64,000 bases of DNA from Polynucleobacter sp. Tro8-14-1. GTDB lineage: Bacteria > Pseudomonadota > Gammaproteobacteria > Burkholderiales > Burkholderiaceae. Shown in pieces: positions 14,467 through 23,066 of the stretch. Position 1 is the stretch's first letter; the number at the start of each line of letters is the position of its first letter. The notes beneath the pieces were generated by a model. The model made no database searches and had not been told where the DNA came from. It saw only the letters and a program-made list of their open reading frames with translations. The position numbers were made by a program, and so were the translations under genes. The stretch spans positions 1-64,000 of the forward strand of contig NZ_JACVPX010000004.1 in the NCBI RefSeq assembly GCF_018881655.1, read 5' to 3'.

Positions 14467-15006
14467 TCACTTCGGTTGGATCCCTTGTAATGCGCTTACT
14501 CCAGATTGGCTTAAAGCATTGAGCTTAATACTGCGCTCATTCTCATCTGCACCAGCAGACAGCTGAATCTGAATATCAAAATTTGGCAAAGTGCCTTCTG
14601 CTTTTTCTGGCCACTCAATTAAGCAAATACCCGGTACATCAAAATGCTCTGCAAATCCCGCTTCTTGCCATTCCAGGGGGTCACGCATGCGATACAAATC
14701 AAAGTGGTGAACAGTGATTGCTTGTTCTTTTAATTTCAGCGGGTAAGGTTCGCATAAGGTATAGGTAGGGCTTTTTACTTTGCCCTCATGACCCAGTGCT
14801 TGAATGAGGTATCTAGCAAAGGTCGTTTTGCCGGCGCCAAGATCACCCTCTAGGGAGATATTTAAGCGTGAACCTGGCTGCTTAGTCAGAAAGTGCTCAA
14901 AACGGGCTGCCAGTTGCTTAGCAATAGAGGCGGTATCGGCTTCCTGCCTACAATAGAGATCTATTGCAGTGAGCGGAATTGCCGTGGTTGCCTGTGTTTG
15001 AGCCAT
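14467..15006 (-). CDS. tsaE: tRNA threonylcarbamoyladenosine biosynthesis ATPase TsaE
   Basis: The 179-residue protein has Walker A GDLGAGKTTFAR (about 55-66), the family motif VKSPTYTL (about 77-84) and Walker B-like ICLIEWPEKAEG (about 127-138). TsaE drives turnover of the TsaD/TsaB complex that makes t6A37 on ANN-decoding tRNAs. It is divergent from queG, with 43 bases between the starts for both promoters. Confidence 0.93.
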   Translation of the reverse strand: MAQTQATTAIPLTAIDLYCRQEADTASIAKQLAARFEHFLTKQPGSRLNISLEGDLGAGKTTFARYLIQALGHEGKVKSPTYTLCEPYPLKLKEQAITVHHFDLYRMRDPLEWQEAGFAEHFDVPGICLIEWPEKAEGTLPNFDIQIQLSAGADENERSIKLNALSQSGVSALQGIQPK

Positions 15007-15049
15007 TCCCCTAGTTTATTCAATTATTGCGCTACATTCTGTATTCCAT

Positions 15050-16144
15050 ATGCCTTTATCTACTAGCCCTCAACCTTTAGATGAGTCCAATCTGCGTGAT
15101 TGGCTTGGGGAGCAGGCTGCATCCTTGGGATTTGATGGCTTACGCATTACCGACACCCATTTAGGACCTGCAACAGAACGTTTGCAGGAATGGCTGGCTG
15201 AGGGTCGTCACGGCCACATGGAGTACATGGAGCGGCATGCTGAATTACGCTCCAATCCTGAGCTATTGGTACCTGGTACAGTGCGCGTCATTTGTGTATC
15301 CATGAACTACCTCCCTCCCGAAACCGATTTCGATATCGAGTGGCAAAGGCTAGAAGATCCAACCCAAGCAGTGGTCTCGATATACGCCAGAGGGCGCGAT
15401 TATCACAAGGTACTCCGTAATCGTTTGCAAGAATTTGCCCAACTCATTGAAGAGCGGATTGGGAAGTTGGGTTATCGCGTATTTACGGATTCGGCACCAT
15501 TGATGGAAGTAGAGCTGGCGCGCAAGGCAGGCTTAGGTTGGCGCGGTAAACACACGCTCTTGCTCAATCGAGAATCTGGCTCGACATTCTTTCTGGGTGA
15601 GATCTTGGTGGATGTACCACTTCCATTGGATCAAGAGATTGAAGAGCATTGCGGTACCTGCACCTCTTGTATCGATATTTGTCCTACTCAAGCCATTACT
15701 GCGCCATATCAATTAGATGCACGTAGATGCATCTCTTATCTCACCATCGAAAATCCTGAAGCGATACCAGTTGAATTTAGAGGTGCCATGGGTAATCGTA
15801 TCTACGGTTGCGATGATTGCCAACTGATTTGTCCTTGGAATAAATTTGCCAAACGCACAGAGTTACCAGATTTTGCAAGACGGCATGGTTTGGGGCAGGC
15901 ATCACTTTTGCACCTGTGGTCCTGGACTGAAGCGGAGTTTGAGCAACGCCATGAAGGCAGCGCTATTCGCAGAATTGGCTATAGCCGCTGGCGTCGCAAT
16001 TTAGCCGTAGCAATGGGCAATGCGCTAGCAAGCCCTGCTGTAGCAGATAGCGATAAGTTAGCAATACGCGCAGCTTTAAGTGAGGCGCTTGGCCAAGTCG
16101 ATGCTCTAGTGGCTGAGCATATTGAATGGGCCCTGAAGACCTAG
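15050..16144 (+). CDS. queG: Epoxyqueuosine reductase QueG
   Basis: The 364-residue protein has the DUF1730 cobalamin-binding N-terminal half and two 4Fe-4S clusters, with cysteines in CGTCTSCIDICP (about 202-213) and CDDCQLICPWNKF (about 252-264). It performs the last step of queuosine synthesis on GUN-anticodon tRNAs, reducing epoxyqueuosine with a B12 cofactor. The need for B12 fits the cobalamin-riboswitch receptor gene at 55546-57513. Confidence 0.94.
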   Translation: MPLSTSPQPLDESNLRDWLGEQAASLGFDGLRITDTHLGPATERLQEWLAEGRHGHMEYMERHAELRSNPELLVPGTVRVICVSMNYLPPETDFDIEWQRLEDPTQAVVSIYARGRDYHKVLRNRLQEFAQLIEERIGKLGYRVFTDSAPLMEVELARKAGLGWRGKHTLLLNRESGSTFFLGEILVDVPLPLDQEIEEHCGTCTSCIDICPTQAITAPYQLDARRCISYLTIENPEAIPVEFRGAMGNRIYGCDDCQLICPWNKFAKRTELPDFARRHGLGQASLLHLWSWTEAEFEQRHEGSAIRRIGYSRWRRNLAVAMGNALASPAVADSDKLAIRAALSEALGQVDALVAEHIEWALKT

Positions 16145-16171
16145 AAGTCCTACAAAGTTTACAATTAAGTC

Positions 16172-16957
16172 ATGTCATCCGCAGACCAGCCCTATATTGA
16201 TCCTAGCGAAATCGCGCTAGAAGAGTCTGCGGCAGAGCGCTTTAAAAGTCCAAGAGATGCGTTTTGGTCCGGTATTCGGGATGCAGCGGGCGCTCCTGCG
16301 ATGGTGCTCTTTGCTGGTATGGTGGGCTTCGGAGCAATGGGCAAAACCAACGGCTTTGATGTTTGGTTTACGACCTTTACTTCCTTCTTTATGTTCGCAT
16401 TACCAGGGCAGGTTGTCTTGCTTGAGATGGCCATTACCGGCTCATCAGTTGTGGCTATTGCTTTAGCAGTCACGCTCACATCTACGCGCTTCATTACGAT
16501 GACGGTGACACTCTTTCCGCAGTTCCACCAAAAAGATCGCAATCGTAGTCTGTATGCTTCAGTGCACCTGCTAGCGATGACAGCATGGGCCATCTCCATG
16601 CGCGAGTTTCATGCGATTGAGGTGAAGCATCGCCTTAGCTATTTTGTTGGCTTGGGATTGCTATGCTGGTTGATTTCTATTCCGGGAACTATTCTGGGTT
16701 TTTATCTGGCAGGTATGGTGCCACCCGCTGTGACCCTAGGCTTAGTCTTTATTAACCCCCTGTTTTTCTTGCTGACATTTACTGAGGTAAAGCCTTGGAT
16801 TAACCGCATTGCGATTTGCTTGGGCTGCATCTTTGGCCCCATCTTCTTTGTAGTAGATCGCGATACCAGCCTATTAACCGCAGGACTAGTCTCTGGAACT
16901 ATTGCTTACTTTATTGATCGTAAGTTCTTGCGCAAGAAAACTGGAGTTATTGGATGA
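16172..16957 (+). CDS. azlC: AzlC-family branched-chain amino acid exporter, large subunit
   Basis: The 261-residue inner-membrane protein has multiple hydrophobic segments and the family motif PGQVVLLEMAI near residue 75. AzlC with AzlD forms an exporter of branched-chain amino acids or their analogues. It overlaps azlD by 4 bases (ATGA), so the two subunits are translationally coupled. Confidence 0.85.
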   Translation: MSSADQPYIDPSEIALEESAAERFKSPRDAFWSGIRDAAGAPAMVLFAGMVGFGAMGKTNGFDVWFTTFTSFFMFALPGQVVLLEMAITGSSVVAIALAVTLTSTRFITMTVTLFPQFHQKDRNRSLYASVHLLAMTAWAISMREFHAIEVKHRLSYFVGLGLLCWLISIPGTILGFYLAGMVPPAVTLGLVFINPLFFLLTFTEVKPWINRIAICLGCIFGPIFFVVDRDTSLLTAGLVSGTIAYFIDRKFLRKKTGVIG

Positions 16958-17313
16958 GTGCAATAAATACCGTGTCTAACGCGCTTTCAGGCTGGGGCTT
17001 GTGGATCGCCTTGGTGGGTGCTTGTCTTGGCACTTATTTTTGTCGTGCGATTGGTGTATTTCTATCGCAAAGCATTAATCAAGATAGCGAGATCTTCCGC
17101 TGGTTGGCTGCTGTGACCTATGCGATGGTTGCTTCTTTAACCATTCGCTTGATTGTGATGCCACTTGGCCTGATGGCAACCGTACCTTTGTGGATACGAG
17201 CGCTGATTTGTGCTTTGGCTATCGGCGTGATGATCTCTAAACCCACCAAGCGATTGGTTCCCGCCTTACTGACAGGAACTTTACTGATGGTGGGTTACGG
17301 CGTCATTCGTTAA
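16954..17313 (+). CDS. azlD: AzlD-family small exporter subunit
   Basis: The 119-residue protein has four predicted transmembrane segments and the AzlD core LGTYFCRAIGVFLS. It partners AzlC in the membrane. The start overlaps the azlC stop by four bases. Confidence 0.83.
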   Translation: MSAINTVSNALSGWGLWIALVGACLGTYFCRAIGVFLSQSINQDSEIFRWLAAVTYAMVASLTIRLIVMPLGLMATVPLWIRALICALAIGVMISKPTKRLVPALLTGTLLMVGYGVIR

Positions 17314-17346
17314 ATAAAAATACGCCGCCCCATCCTCTTTTTGCTC

Positions 17347-20300
17347 TTATAGATGCGCCGCCAAAATTCTGGCGATATGCACAACTTCTCTTTGGGTGCC
17401 ATCGGCAATTTGATGGCGACAGCTGGTGCCATCAGCTACCACCCAACTATCTGGCGATTTCCGAATACTAGGCAAAAGACTCGCTTCTGCCATTTGCTTA
17501 GAAACTTCAATATGTTCAGCTTCATAGCCAAAGCTCCCAGCCATACCGCAGCAAGAAGACTCAATCAGCTTAGGTTCTGCATTCGGAATAAGTTTGAGTA
17601 ATTCCATTGCAGGAGTCACCGCAGCAAATGCCTTCTGATGGCAGTGACCATGAAACAAGACAGACTTATCGGCTGCTTTGAGATTCAATTTGAGTTTTCC
17701 TGCTCGTACTTCGCTAGTTAAAAACTCTTCGAGTAATTGCGCTTGTTTAGAAACGCTTATTGCTTTGTCACCAAAGCCCATCACCAAGGCTTCATCCTTT
17801 AGGGTGAAGAGGCAAGAAGGCTCTAAACCAATAATCGGAATGTTCTTGTCTGCGTAGGGCGCGAGGTGATCAACCAATTCACCGAGAGTTTCCTTGGCCT
17901 TATCGACCATGCCAGCCGCAAGATAGGTTCTGCCACAGCAAAACTCTTTAGAGCAGCCACCTTCACTTTTATTTGTTTGTTTGGTGGCGTTGCTTTGACT
18001 CTTGTGAGGAATATGCACGCGATAGCCTGCAGCATTCAGTACTTTTAATGCAGCTTGGAGATTCTCATCTTCAAAGTAGGCATTAAAGGTGTCTGCCAAT
18101 AGAACAACGCCTTTGCCATCAGTATTGTTAGCCAATTGCTCTGGGCTGTATTGATAAATGTTTGCCGCTTTCTGATTCCAGAAAGTTTTACCCTTCCAAA
18201 TCGGCAAACTTCTTTGCGCAGAAATCCCCATGACCCACTCTTGAAGTGTTGCAATAGGCTTAATGTGATTGCGTAAGTTGAGTAAGGTTGGCAGGAATGG
18301 AATAGCGCTAATCGTGTTGGCATATTTAGGCAAATAGGCAACTGCTAGATCTCGTAATGAATGACCAACACGTTTCTTATAGGCGGATAAGAACTCAATC
18401 TTCATCTTGGCCATATCCACGCCAGTAGGGCACTCACGACGGCAAGCTTTACAGCTTACACACAGCTCCATCACTTCTTTAATTGCGTCGCTACCGAGCG
18501 GTGAGGTCTCATCTTTGATGTCGAGTTGATTTGACAGTGCCAGACGCAAAGTATTTGCTCTGCCGCGGGTGAGGTGTTTCTCATCACGCGTTACGCGATA
18601 GCTTGGGCACATCACTTCAGCATCAAACTTGCGGCAGTGACCATTGTTATTGCACATCTCCACTGCTTTAGCTAAGCCCATGGCGGGATCACCGCCAGTG
18701 CCAGGCGCGGTAGTTGCCTCTGTGACGGGATCGTTCTGAACGTTCCAGGCAGACCAATCTAATGCAGGTTGCAAAGGGATAACTTTATAGCTTGGTGGAA
18801 ATCTAAAGTTGCTCGCATCATCCATCTTAGGCGGATTGATGATCTTGCCCGGATTAAATAATCCCTTGGGATCAAAAGCGTATTTGATTTCTGCGAGGGC
18901 TTCAGTGATCTTGGGGCCAAACTGCCAAGAGATCCATTCGCCGCGGCATAAGCCATCGCCATGTTCACCGCTGTATGCGCCTTTGTATTTGCGCACCAAA
19001 GCAGAAGCCTCTTCAGCAACCGCACGCATCTTCTGGGCGCCATCTCTGCGCATATCCAAAATAGGGCGCACGTGCAGTGTTCCCACAGAAGCATGGGCAT
19101 ACCAAGTGCCACGTGAGCCATATTTAGAAAACACATCTGTTAAAGCTTGGGTATATTCGGCCAAACTTTCTAGCGGAACAGCACAGTCTTCAATAAAGCT
19201 CACCGGCTTACCGTCGCCCTTGAGGCTCATCATGATATTAAGACCTGCTTTGCGCACTTCCCATAGGTTCTTTTGCAGAGACGCATCAGGCATCGGCACA
19301 ACAGATCCAGGCAAGCCCAGGTCACTCATCAGTTCTTGTAAGGCTTTGAGCTTCTCAAGCAATGAAGCATGAGACTCACCAGAAAACTCAACCAACAAAA
19401 TGGCTTCTGGAGTCTGGGCTGTGTGATCAATTAAGGCGGTTTCAATGGTTTTCTTAAAGCTGGGATTGCTACGCGCTAAATCAATCATGGTGCGATCAAC
19501 CAACTCAACAGCGGTAGGGTCAAGCTTCACAATATGCTGAGCACTATCCATTGCTTTGTAGAAGCTAGCGAAGTTCACAATGCCCAATACTTTATGTTGC
19601 GGCAAAGGCGCTAGCTTGAGTTTGAGTGACTTAAAGTACCCAAGAGTGCCTTCGCTACCAACTAGAAGGTGGGCTAGATTGACGCTGCCATCTTTTGTGT
19701 AAGGTAACTCACTCTGTGGATGAAAGATATCGAGGTTATAGCCAGCTACGCGTCGCAATACCTTCGGAAAGCGTGCTTCGATTTCTGGTTGGAGGGTAGT
19801 GGCTAGATTTTTAACAAAGTCACCTAACTGCTTAGCAGCCCCAGTGCTACTTGCGTAATCGCTGAAGTTGGCAATTCTGCCATCTGCTAACCAGGCATCA
19901 ATACCCAAAACGTTATGCACCATATTGCCGTAAGCAATTGAGCGGCTACCGCAAGAGTTATTACCGGCCATACCGCCAATCGTCGCTTGTCCAGCAGTAG
20001 AAACATCCACTGGATACCAGAGACCATGTTGCTTGAGCGAGCCATTGAGATGGTCCAGCACAATGCCTGGCTCAACTTCAACATAACCCTTATCCAGATT
20101 GAGATCTAAAACATTTCTGAAGTATTTGGTGTTATCGATCACTAGTGCTGCACCAGTAGTTTGACCGCACTGACTTGTGCCGCCACCACGGGGGAGCACA
20201 GGCACGCCCATCTCTGCTGCTATCTGAATCGCGCTAGCAATATCTTGAGCAGTTTTCGGCACAAAGACTGCAACCGGCATGGCTTGATAGATCGAGGCAT

Positions 20301-20424
20301 CTGTTGCATAGCGCCCGCGACTCGCAGTATCCGTCATCACTTCCCCTGAAGTCTCCTTGCGAAGACGAGCCGCTATAGCCGCTTGATCAACCATGAGTTC
20401 TTTAAGATCTAAGGGTTTGTTCAT
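17347..20424 (-). CDS. Fused FAD-linked oxidase / 4Fe-4S dehydrogenase (YdiJ-like, D-2-hydroxyacid oxidation)
   Basis: The 1025-residue protein is a fusion. The N-terminal PCMH-type FAD domain (about 45-275) has PRGGGTSQCGQTTG and GNNSCGSRSIAYG. The FAD-oxidase C domain (about 280-545) has GEHGDGLCRGEW. A 4Fe-4S part has CVSCKACRRECPTGVDM (about 655-671). CCG domains near the end have HGHCHQKAF and SSCCGMAGSFG. This is the architecture and length of E. coli YdiJ; such enzymes oxidise D-2-hydroxyglutarate, D-lactate or glycolate and pass electrons to quinone. The GntR regulator and the glyoxylate aminotransferase beside it favour glycolate or a related hydroxyacid, which is inference. Confidence 0.85.
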   Translation of the reverse strand: MNKPLDLKELMVDQAAIAARLRKETSGEVMTDTASRGRYATDASIYQAMPVAVFVPKTAQDIASAIQIAAEMGVPVLPRGGGTSQCGQTTGAALVIDNTKYFRNVLDLNLDKGYVEVEPGIVLDHLNGSLKQHGLWYPVDVSTAGQATIGGMAGNNSCGSRSIAYGNMVHNVLGIDAWLADGRIANFSDYASSTGAAKQLGDFVKNLATTLQPEIEARFPKVLRRVAGYNLDIFHPQSELPYTKDGSVNLAHLLVGSEGTLGYFKSLKLKLAPLPQHKVLGIVNFASFYKAMDSAQHIVKLDPTAVELVDRTMIDLARSNPSFKKTIETALIDHTAQTPEAILLVEFSGESHASLLEKLKALQELMSDLGLPGSVVPMPDASLQKNLWEVRKAGLNIMMSLKGDGKPVSFIEDCAVPLESLAEYTQALTDVFSKYGSRGTWYAHASVGTLHVRPILDMRRDGAQKMRAVAEEASALVRKYKGAYSGEHGDGLCRGEWISWQFGPKITEALAEIKYAFDPKGLFNPGKIINPPKMDDASNFRFPPSYKVIPLQPALDWSAWNVQNDPVTEATTAPGTGGDPAMGLAKAVEMCNNNGHCRKFDAEVMCPSYRVTRDEKHLTRGRANTLRLALSNQLDIKDETSPLGSDAIKEVMELCVSCKACRRECPTGVDMAKMKIEFLSAYKKRVGHSLRDLAVAYLPKYANTISAIPFLPTLLNLRNHIKPIATLQEWVMGISAQRSLPIWKGKTFWNQKAANIYQYSPEQLANNTDGKGVVLLADTFNAYFEDENLQAALKVLNAAGYRVHIPHKSQSNATKQTNKSEGGCSKEFCCGRTYLAAGMVDKAKETLGELVDHLAPYADKNIPIIGLEPSCLFTLKDEALVMGFGDKAISVSKQAQLLEEFLTSEVRAGKLKLNLKAADKSVLFHGHCHQKAFAAVTPAMELLKLIPNAEPKLIESSCCGMAGSFGYEAEHIEVSKQMAEASLLPSIRKSPDSWVVADGTSCRHQIADGTQREVVHIARILAAHL

Positions 20425-21107
20425 GATTTGGTAGCTTCTGACAGGGATTCTGATTGGAGTAATTGAGCAACGACATCGCGCTTATTTCTGACGTGTTGAA
20501 TCATAATTTTTCTCATGCGGACACTATCTCGTGCCTTAAGGGCATCGAGCATTTCTTGATGTTCTTCCACAGCCTTTTCCCACTTAACGCCATCTTGATT
20601 GGAGCGAAAGCGTAATGCTTCAATGCGCGCATTGACTTGGGTAAAGAGTTTTGATAAAACAGGATTGTTTGCTGCCTGATTAATCAGATGATGAATACGT
20701 AAATTGAGTTTGTAATAACTCGATAAATCACGGCGTGCATAAGAGGCCATCATTTCATATTGGAGGGCTTCTAATTCAGAGAGAGTGGCATCGCTAATAT
20801 TGTTGGCAGCCAATTCTCCTGAGAACCCCTCGAGATCTGCAATGACATCAAACGTATTTAAAACATCTGCAAGGCTGAGTTGCACTGCAATTGCACCACG
20901 ATTGGCGATCAGCTCCACCAGACCTTCAGCTGCCAAACGGCGAATCGCCTCCCGAATGGGGGTGCGGGAGACGTTGAGGCTTTCAGCCAATTCACGCTCA
21001 TTCAATTTACTGCCAGGGGCAATCTTGCCCTCGACCAAGAGGGATCTCAGCTTCTCGAAAGTCGCTTCATGCAAATTTTGTGAATTTGGCTGTTCTACTA
21101 CCGTCAT
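20421..21107 (-). CDS. GntR-family (FadR/FCD) regulator
   Basis: The 228-residue protein has an N-terminal winged helix (about 12-75: GSKLNERELAESLNVSRTPIREAIRRLAAEGLVEL) and an all-helical FCD ligand-binding domain (about 85-215) with the metal/ligand-type histidines typical of organic-acid sensors. It overlaps the oxidase gene by 4 bases. Two TTGTATACAA operators lie in the divergent gap before the aminotransferase gene, so it probably controls both directions in response to a small hydroxy- or keto-acid. Confidence 0.87.
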   Translation of the reverse strand: MTVVEQPNSQNLHEATFEKLRSLLVEGKIAPGSKLNERELAESLNVSRTPIREAIRRLAAEGLVELIANRGAIAVQLSLADVLNTFDVIADLEGFSGELAANNISDATLSELEALQYEMMASYARRDLSSYYKLNLRIHHLINQAANNPVLSKLFTQVNARIEALRFRSNQDGVKWEKAVEEHQEMLDALKARDSVRMRKIMIQHVRNKRDVVAQLLQSESLSEATKS

Positions 21108-21141
21108 GGATCAACCCTTAGTTAAGCTCTTGGCTTATTAA

Positions 21142-21153
21142 TTTGTATACAAA
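21142..21153. promoter_or_regulatory. GntR operator 1
   Basis: TTTGTATACAAA is a perfect 12-bp palindrome 35 bases upstream of the GntR start. It matches the TNGTATACNA-type sites of FCD regulators. Confidence 0.8.
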
Positions 21154-21235
21154 ATAAGAATAAACCATCTTAAAGTATAAATACAGCCTTTAAATGCTTA
21201 ATTTAGGCTTTATTCCGAGGATTATTTCAAATAAA

Positions 21236-21245
21236 TTGTATACAA
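21236..21245. promoter_or_regulatory. GntR operator 2
   Basis: TTGTATACAA recurs here, closer to the aminotransferase gene. Two identical palindromes about 94 bases apart suggest control of both divergent promoters, possibly with looping. Confidence 0.8.
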
Positions 21246-21323
21246 AATGGAAATTTCCCCAAAATTGTCATACACTAGCAGCAGAAATAACTACCTATAA
21301 ACACTTTAAAAGTGAGACAAAGC

Positions 21324-22508
21324 ATGTTGAAACTTGATAACCACGCATCAGGACGCCATTTTTTACATATCCCCGGCCCAAGTCCTGTGCCCCCACGCGT
21401 ACTGCGCGCCATTAGCTATCAAACTATTGATCACCGTGGTCCAGAATTTGGTGCGTTTGGTCTCAAGGTATTGGATGGCATCAAAAAGATTTTTAAAACT
21501 GAGCAACCGGTCATTATTTATTCCGCGTCCGGAACCGGCGCTTGGGAAGGTGCATTAGTCAACGTTCTCAATCCTGGTGACAAAGTGTTGTTCTATGAAA
21601 CTGGTCAATTTGCAAACTTGTGGCGTGCACTTGGTAAGCGTCTTGGTTTAGATGTTGAGGTGGTTGGTAAAGCCGGACAAGATTCTTGGCGTTGGGGAGT
21701 AGATGCATCTGTGATTGAAGAGCGTTTGCGCAAAGATACTGGTCATGAGATCAAAGCTGTTTGCGTAGTGCATAACGAAACTTCAACTGGCGTTACCTCC
21801 AATATTGCTGCCGTAAGAAAAGCAATTGATTCCTTAAAGCATCCAGCCTTATTGCTCGTAGACAGTGTATCTGGCTTGGGTTCAGCCGATTATGAGCATG
21901 ACAAATGGGGCGCAGACGTAACTATCTCCGGCTCACAAAAAGGCTTGATGTTGCCACCTGGAATTGGCTTTAATGCTTTGTCACCACGTGCAATTGAAGT
22001 CAGTGAAAAAAACAAAATACATAAATCGTATTGGGCTTGGGATGAGATCCTAGAGTCTAATAAAAATGGATATTGGCCAACGACTCCCAGCACCAATTTG
22101 ATGTACGGTTTGCATGAAGCTATGGACATGATGATGGCCGAAGGATTGGATGCGATCTTTGCGCGTCACCAGCGTTTAGCTGCTGCTTGTCGTGAAGCGG
22201 TGAATGCATGGGGTCTAGAAATTCAGTGTCAAGATAAAGACTGCTACTCACCAGTGTTGACTTGTATTGCAACACCAGAAGGTATGGATGCGGATGTATT
22301 GCGTAAACATGCGCTGGAGAAATTCAACCTCTCCTTGGGAACAGGTTTAGGCAAGATCAAAGGCAAGGCATTTCGCATTGGCCATTTAGGCGATTGCAAT
22401 GAATTGAGCTTGATGGCCGCCCTCAGTGGGGTAGAGATGAGTCTGGGTTCTATGGGTTACAAACCCAAGGCCAGTGGAGTCGTTGCAGCCCAAGAGTTCC
22501 TTAAATAA
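21324..22508 (+). CDS. Alanine/serine-glyoxylate aminotransferase (class V)
   Basis: The 394-residue PLP enzyme (ATG 21324; a GTG at 21312 is an alternative) begins with HFLHIPGPSPVPPRVL. It has the cofactor-binding aspartate region LLVDSVSGLGS (about 180-190) and the Schiff-base lysine in SGSQKGLMLPPG (about 203). It transfers an amino group from alanine or serine to glyoxylate, making glycine. Together with the divergent hydroxyacid dehydrogenase this suggests a glycolate-glyoxylate-glycine route under the shared GntR regulator. Confidence 0.88.
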   Translation: MLKLDNHASGRHFLHIPGPSPVPPRVLRAISYQTIDHRGPEFGAFGLKVLDGIKKIFKTEQPVIIYSASGTGAWEGALVNVLNPGDKVLFYETGQFANLWRALGKRLGLDVEVVGKAGQDSWRWGVDASVIEERLRKDTGHEIKAVCVVHNETSTGVTSNIAAVRKAIDSLKHPALLLVDSVSGLGSADYEHDKWGADVTISGSQKGLMLPPGIGFNALSPRAIEVSEKNKIHKSYWAWDEILESNKNGYWPTTPSTNLMYGLHEAMDMMMAEGLDAIFARHQRLAAACREAVNAWGLEIQCQDKDCYSPVLTCIATPEGMDADVLRKHALEKFNLSLGTGLGKIKGKAFRIGHLGDCNELSLMAALSGVEMSLGSMGYKPKASGVVAAQEFLK

Positions 22509-22544
22509 GAAGTACTTAGGGCAACTTAGAGCAAATTAGGGTGG

Positions 22545-22590
22545 GTGGAGCCAGATTCCTCAGGTTCAATCTGGCTACACCCCTTATAAT
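22545..22590 (+). promoter_or_regulatory. Hairpin followed by a consensus -10 box
   Basis: AGCCAGATT (22549-22557) pairs with AATCTGGCT (22568-22576), with GTG/CAC continuing outside one mismatch. TATAAT follows at 22585-22590. The hairpin lacks a T-run; it may end the aminotransferase transcript weakly or be an operator for the next gene at 22653. Confidence 0.45.
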
Positions 22591-22652
22591 TCAAGTACTT
22601 ATATAGAAGTGCATGAAATAAATACACCATATTCGAGATAGAAAGATTAAAC

Positions 22653-23060
22653 ATGACCGCAACTAAACCTTACCTAACTCAAGCTGATGCCCAAAAGATT
22701 TTGGATGCAGCTAATAAGCATGCGGCTGCCAATAATTGGGCAGTAACGATTGCCGTTTGTGATGATGGTGGTCATATGTTGGGCTTGATTCGTCGTGATG
22801 GTTGTGCTCCGGTATCAGCATACATTGCACAAGAGAAGGCACGTACAGCTGCAATGGGTAAACGTGAGAGTCGCGTTTACGAAGAAATTATTAATAACGG
22901 TCGCACCTCTTTCTTATCTGCCCCACATATTTCGGGCATGTTGGAGGGTGGGGTCAATATCGATGTAAATGGGTTTACCATCGGCGCAGTCGGCGTTTCC
23001 GGCGTTAAATCGACCGAGGATGCTGAAACCGCTAAGGCCGGCATTGCGGCCATCCTGTAA
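22653..23060 (+). CDS. GlcG/HbpS-family protein (heme-binding-like domain)
   Basis: The 135-residue protein matches the GlcG/HbpS fold: LTQADAQKILDAANKHA, VTIAVCDDGGHMLGLIRRDG, AQEKARTAAMGKRES and a C-terminal GAVGVSGVKSTEDAETAKAGIAAI. Family members sit in glycolate (glcG) and aromatic-compound operons or bind heme; the true role is poorly known. Its position near the glyoxylate genes fits GlcG. The RNA-helicase gene begins 6 bases after its stop. Confidence 0.85.
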   Translation: MTATKPYLTQADAQKILDAANKHAAANNWAVTIAVCDDGGHMLGLIRRDGCAPVSAYIAQEKARTAAMGKRESRVYEEIINNGRTSFLSAPHISGMLEGGVNIDVNGFTIGAVGVSGVKSTEDAETAKAGIAAIL

Positions 23061-23066
23061 GTTACC

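Noticed and set aside
22545-22580. Terminator after the aminotransferase gene
   Set aside because: The hairpin is good but no T-run follows; listed only as a hairpin with promoter-like sequence.
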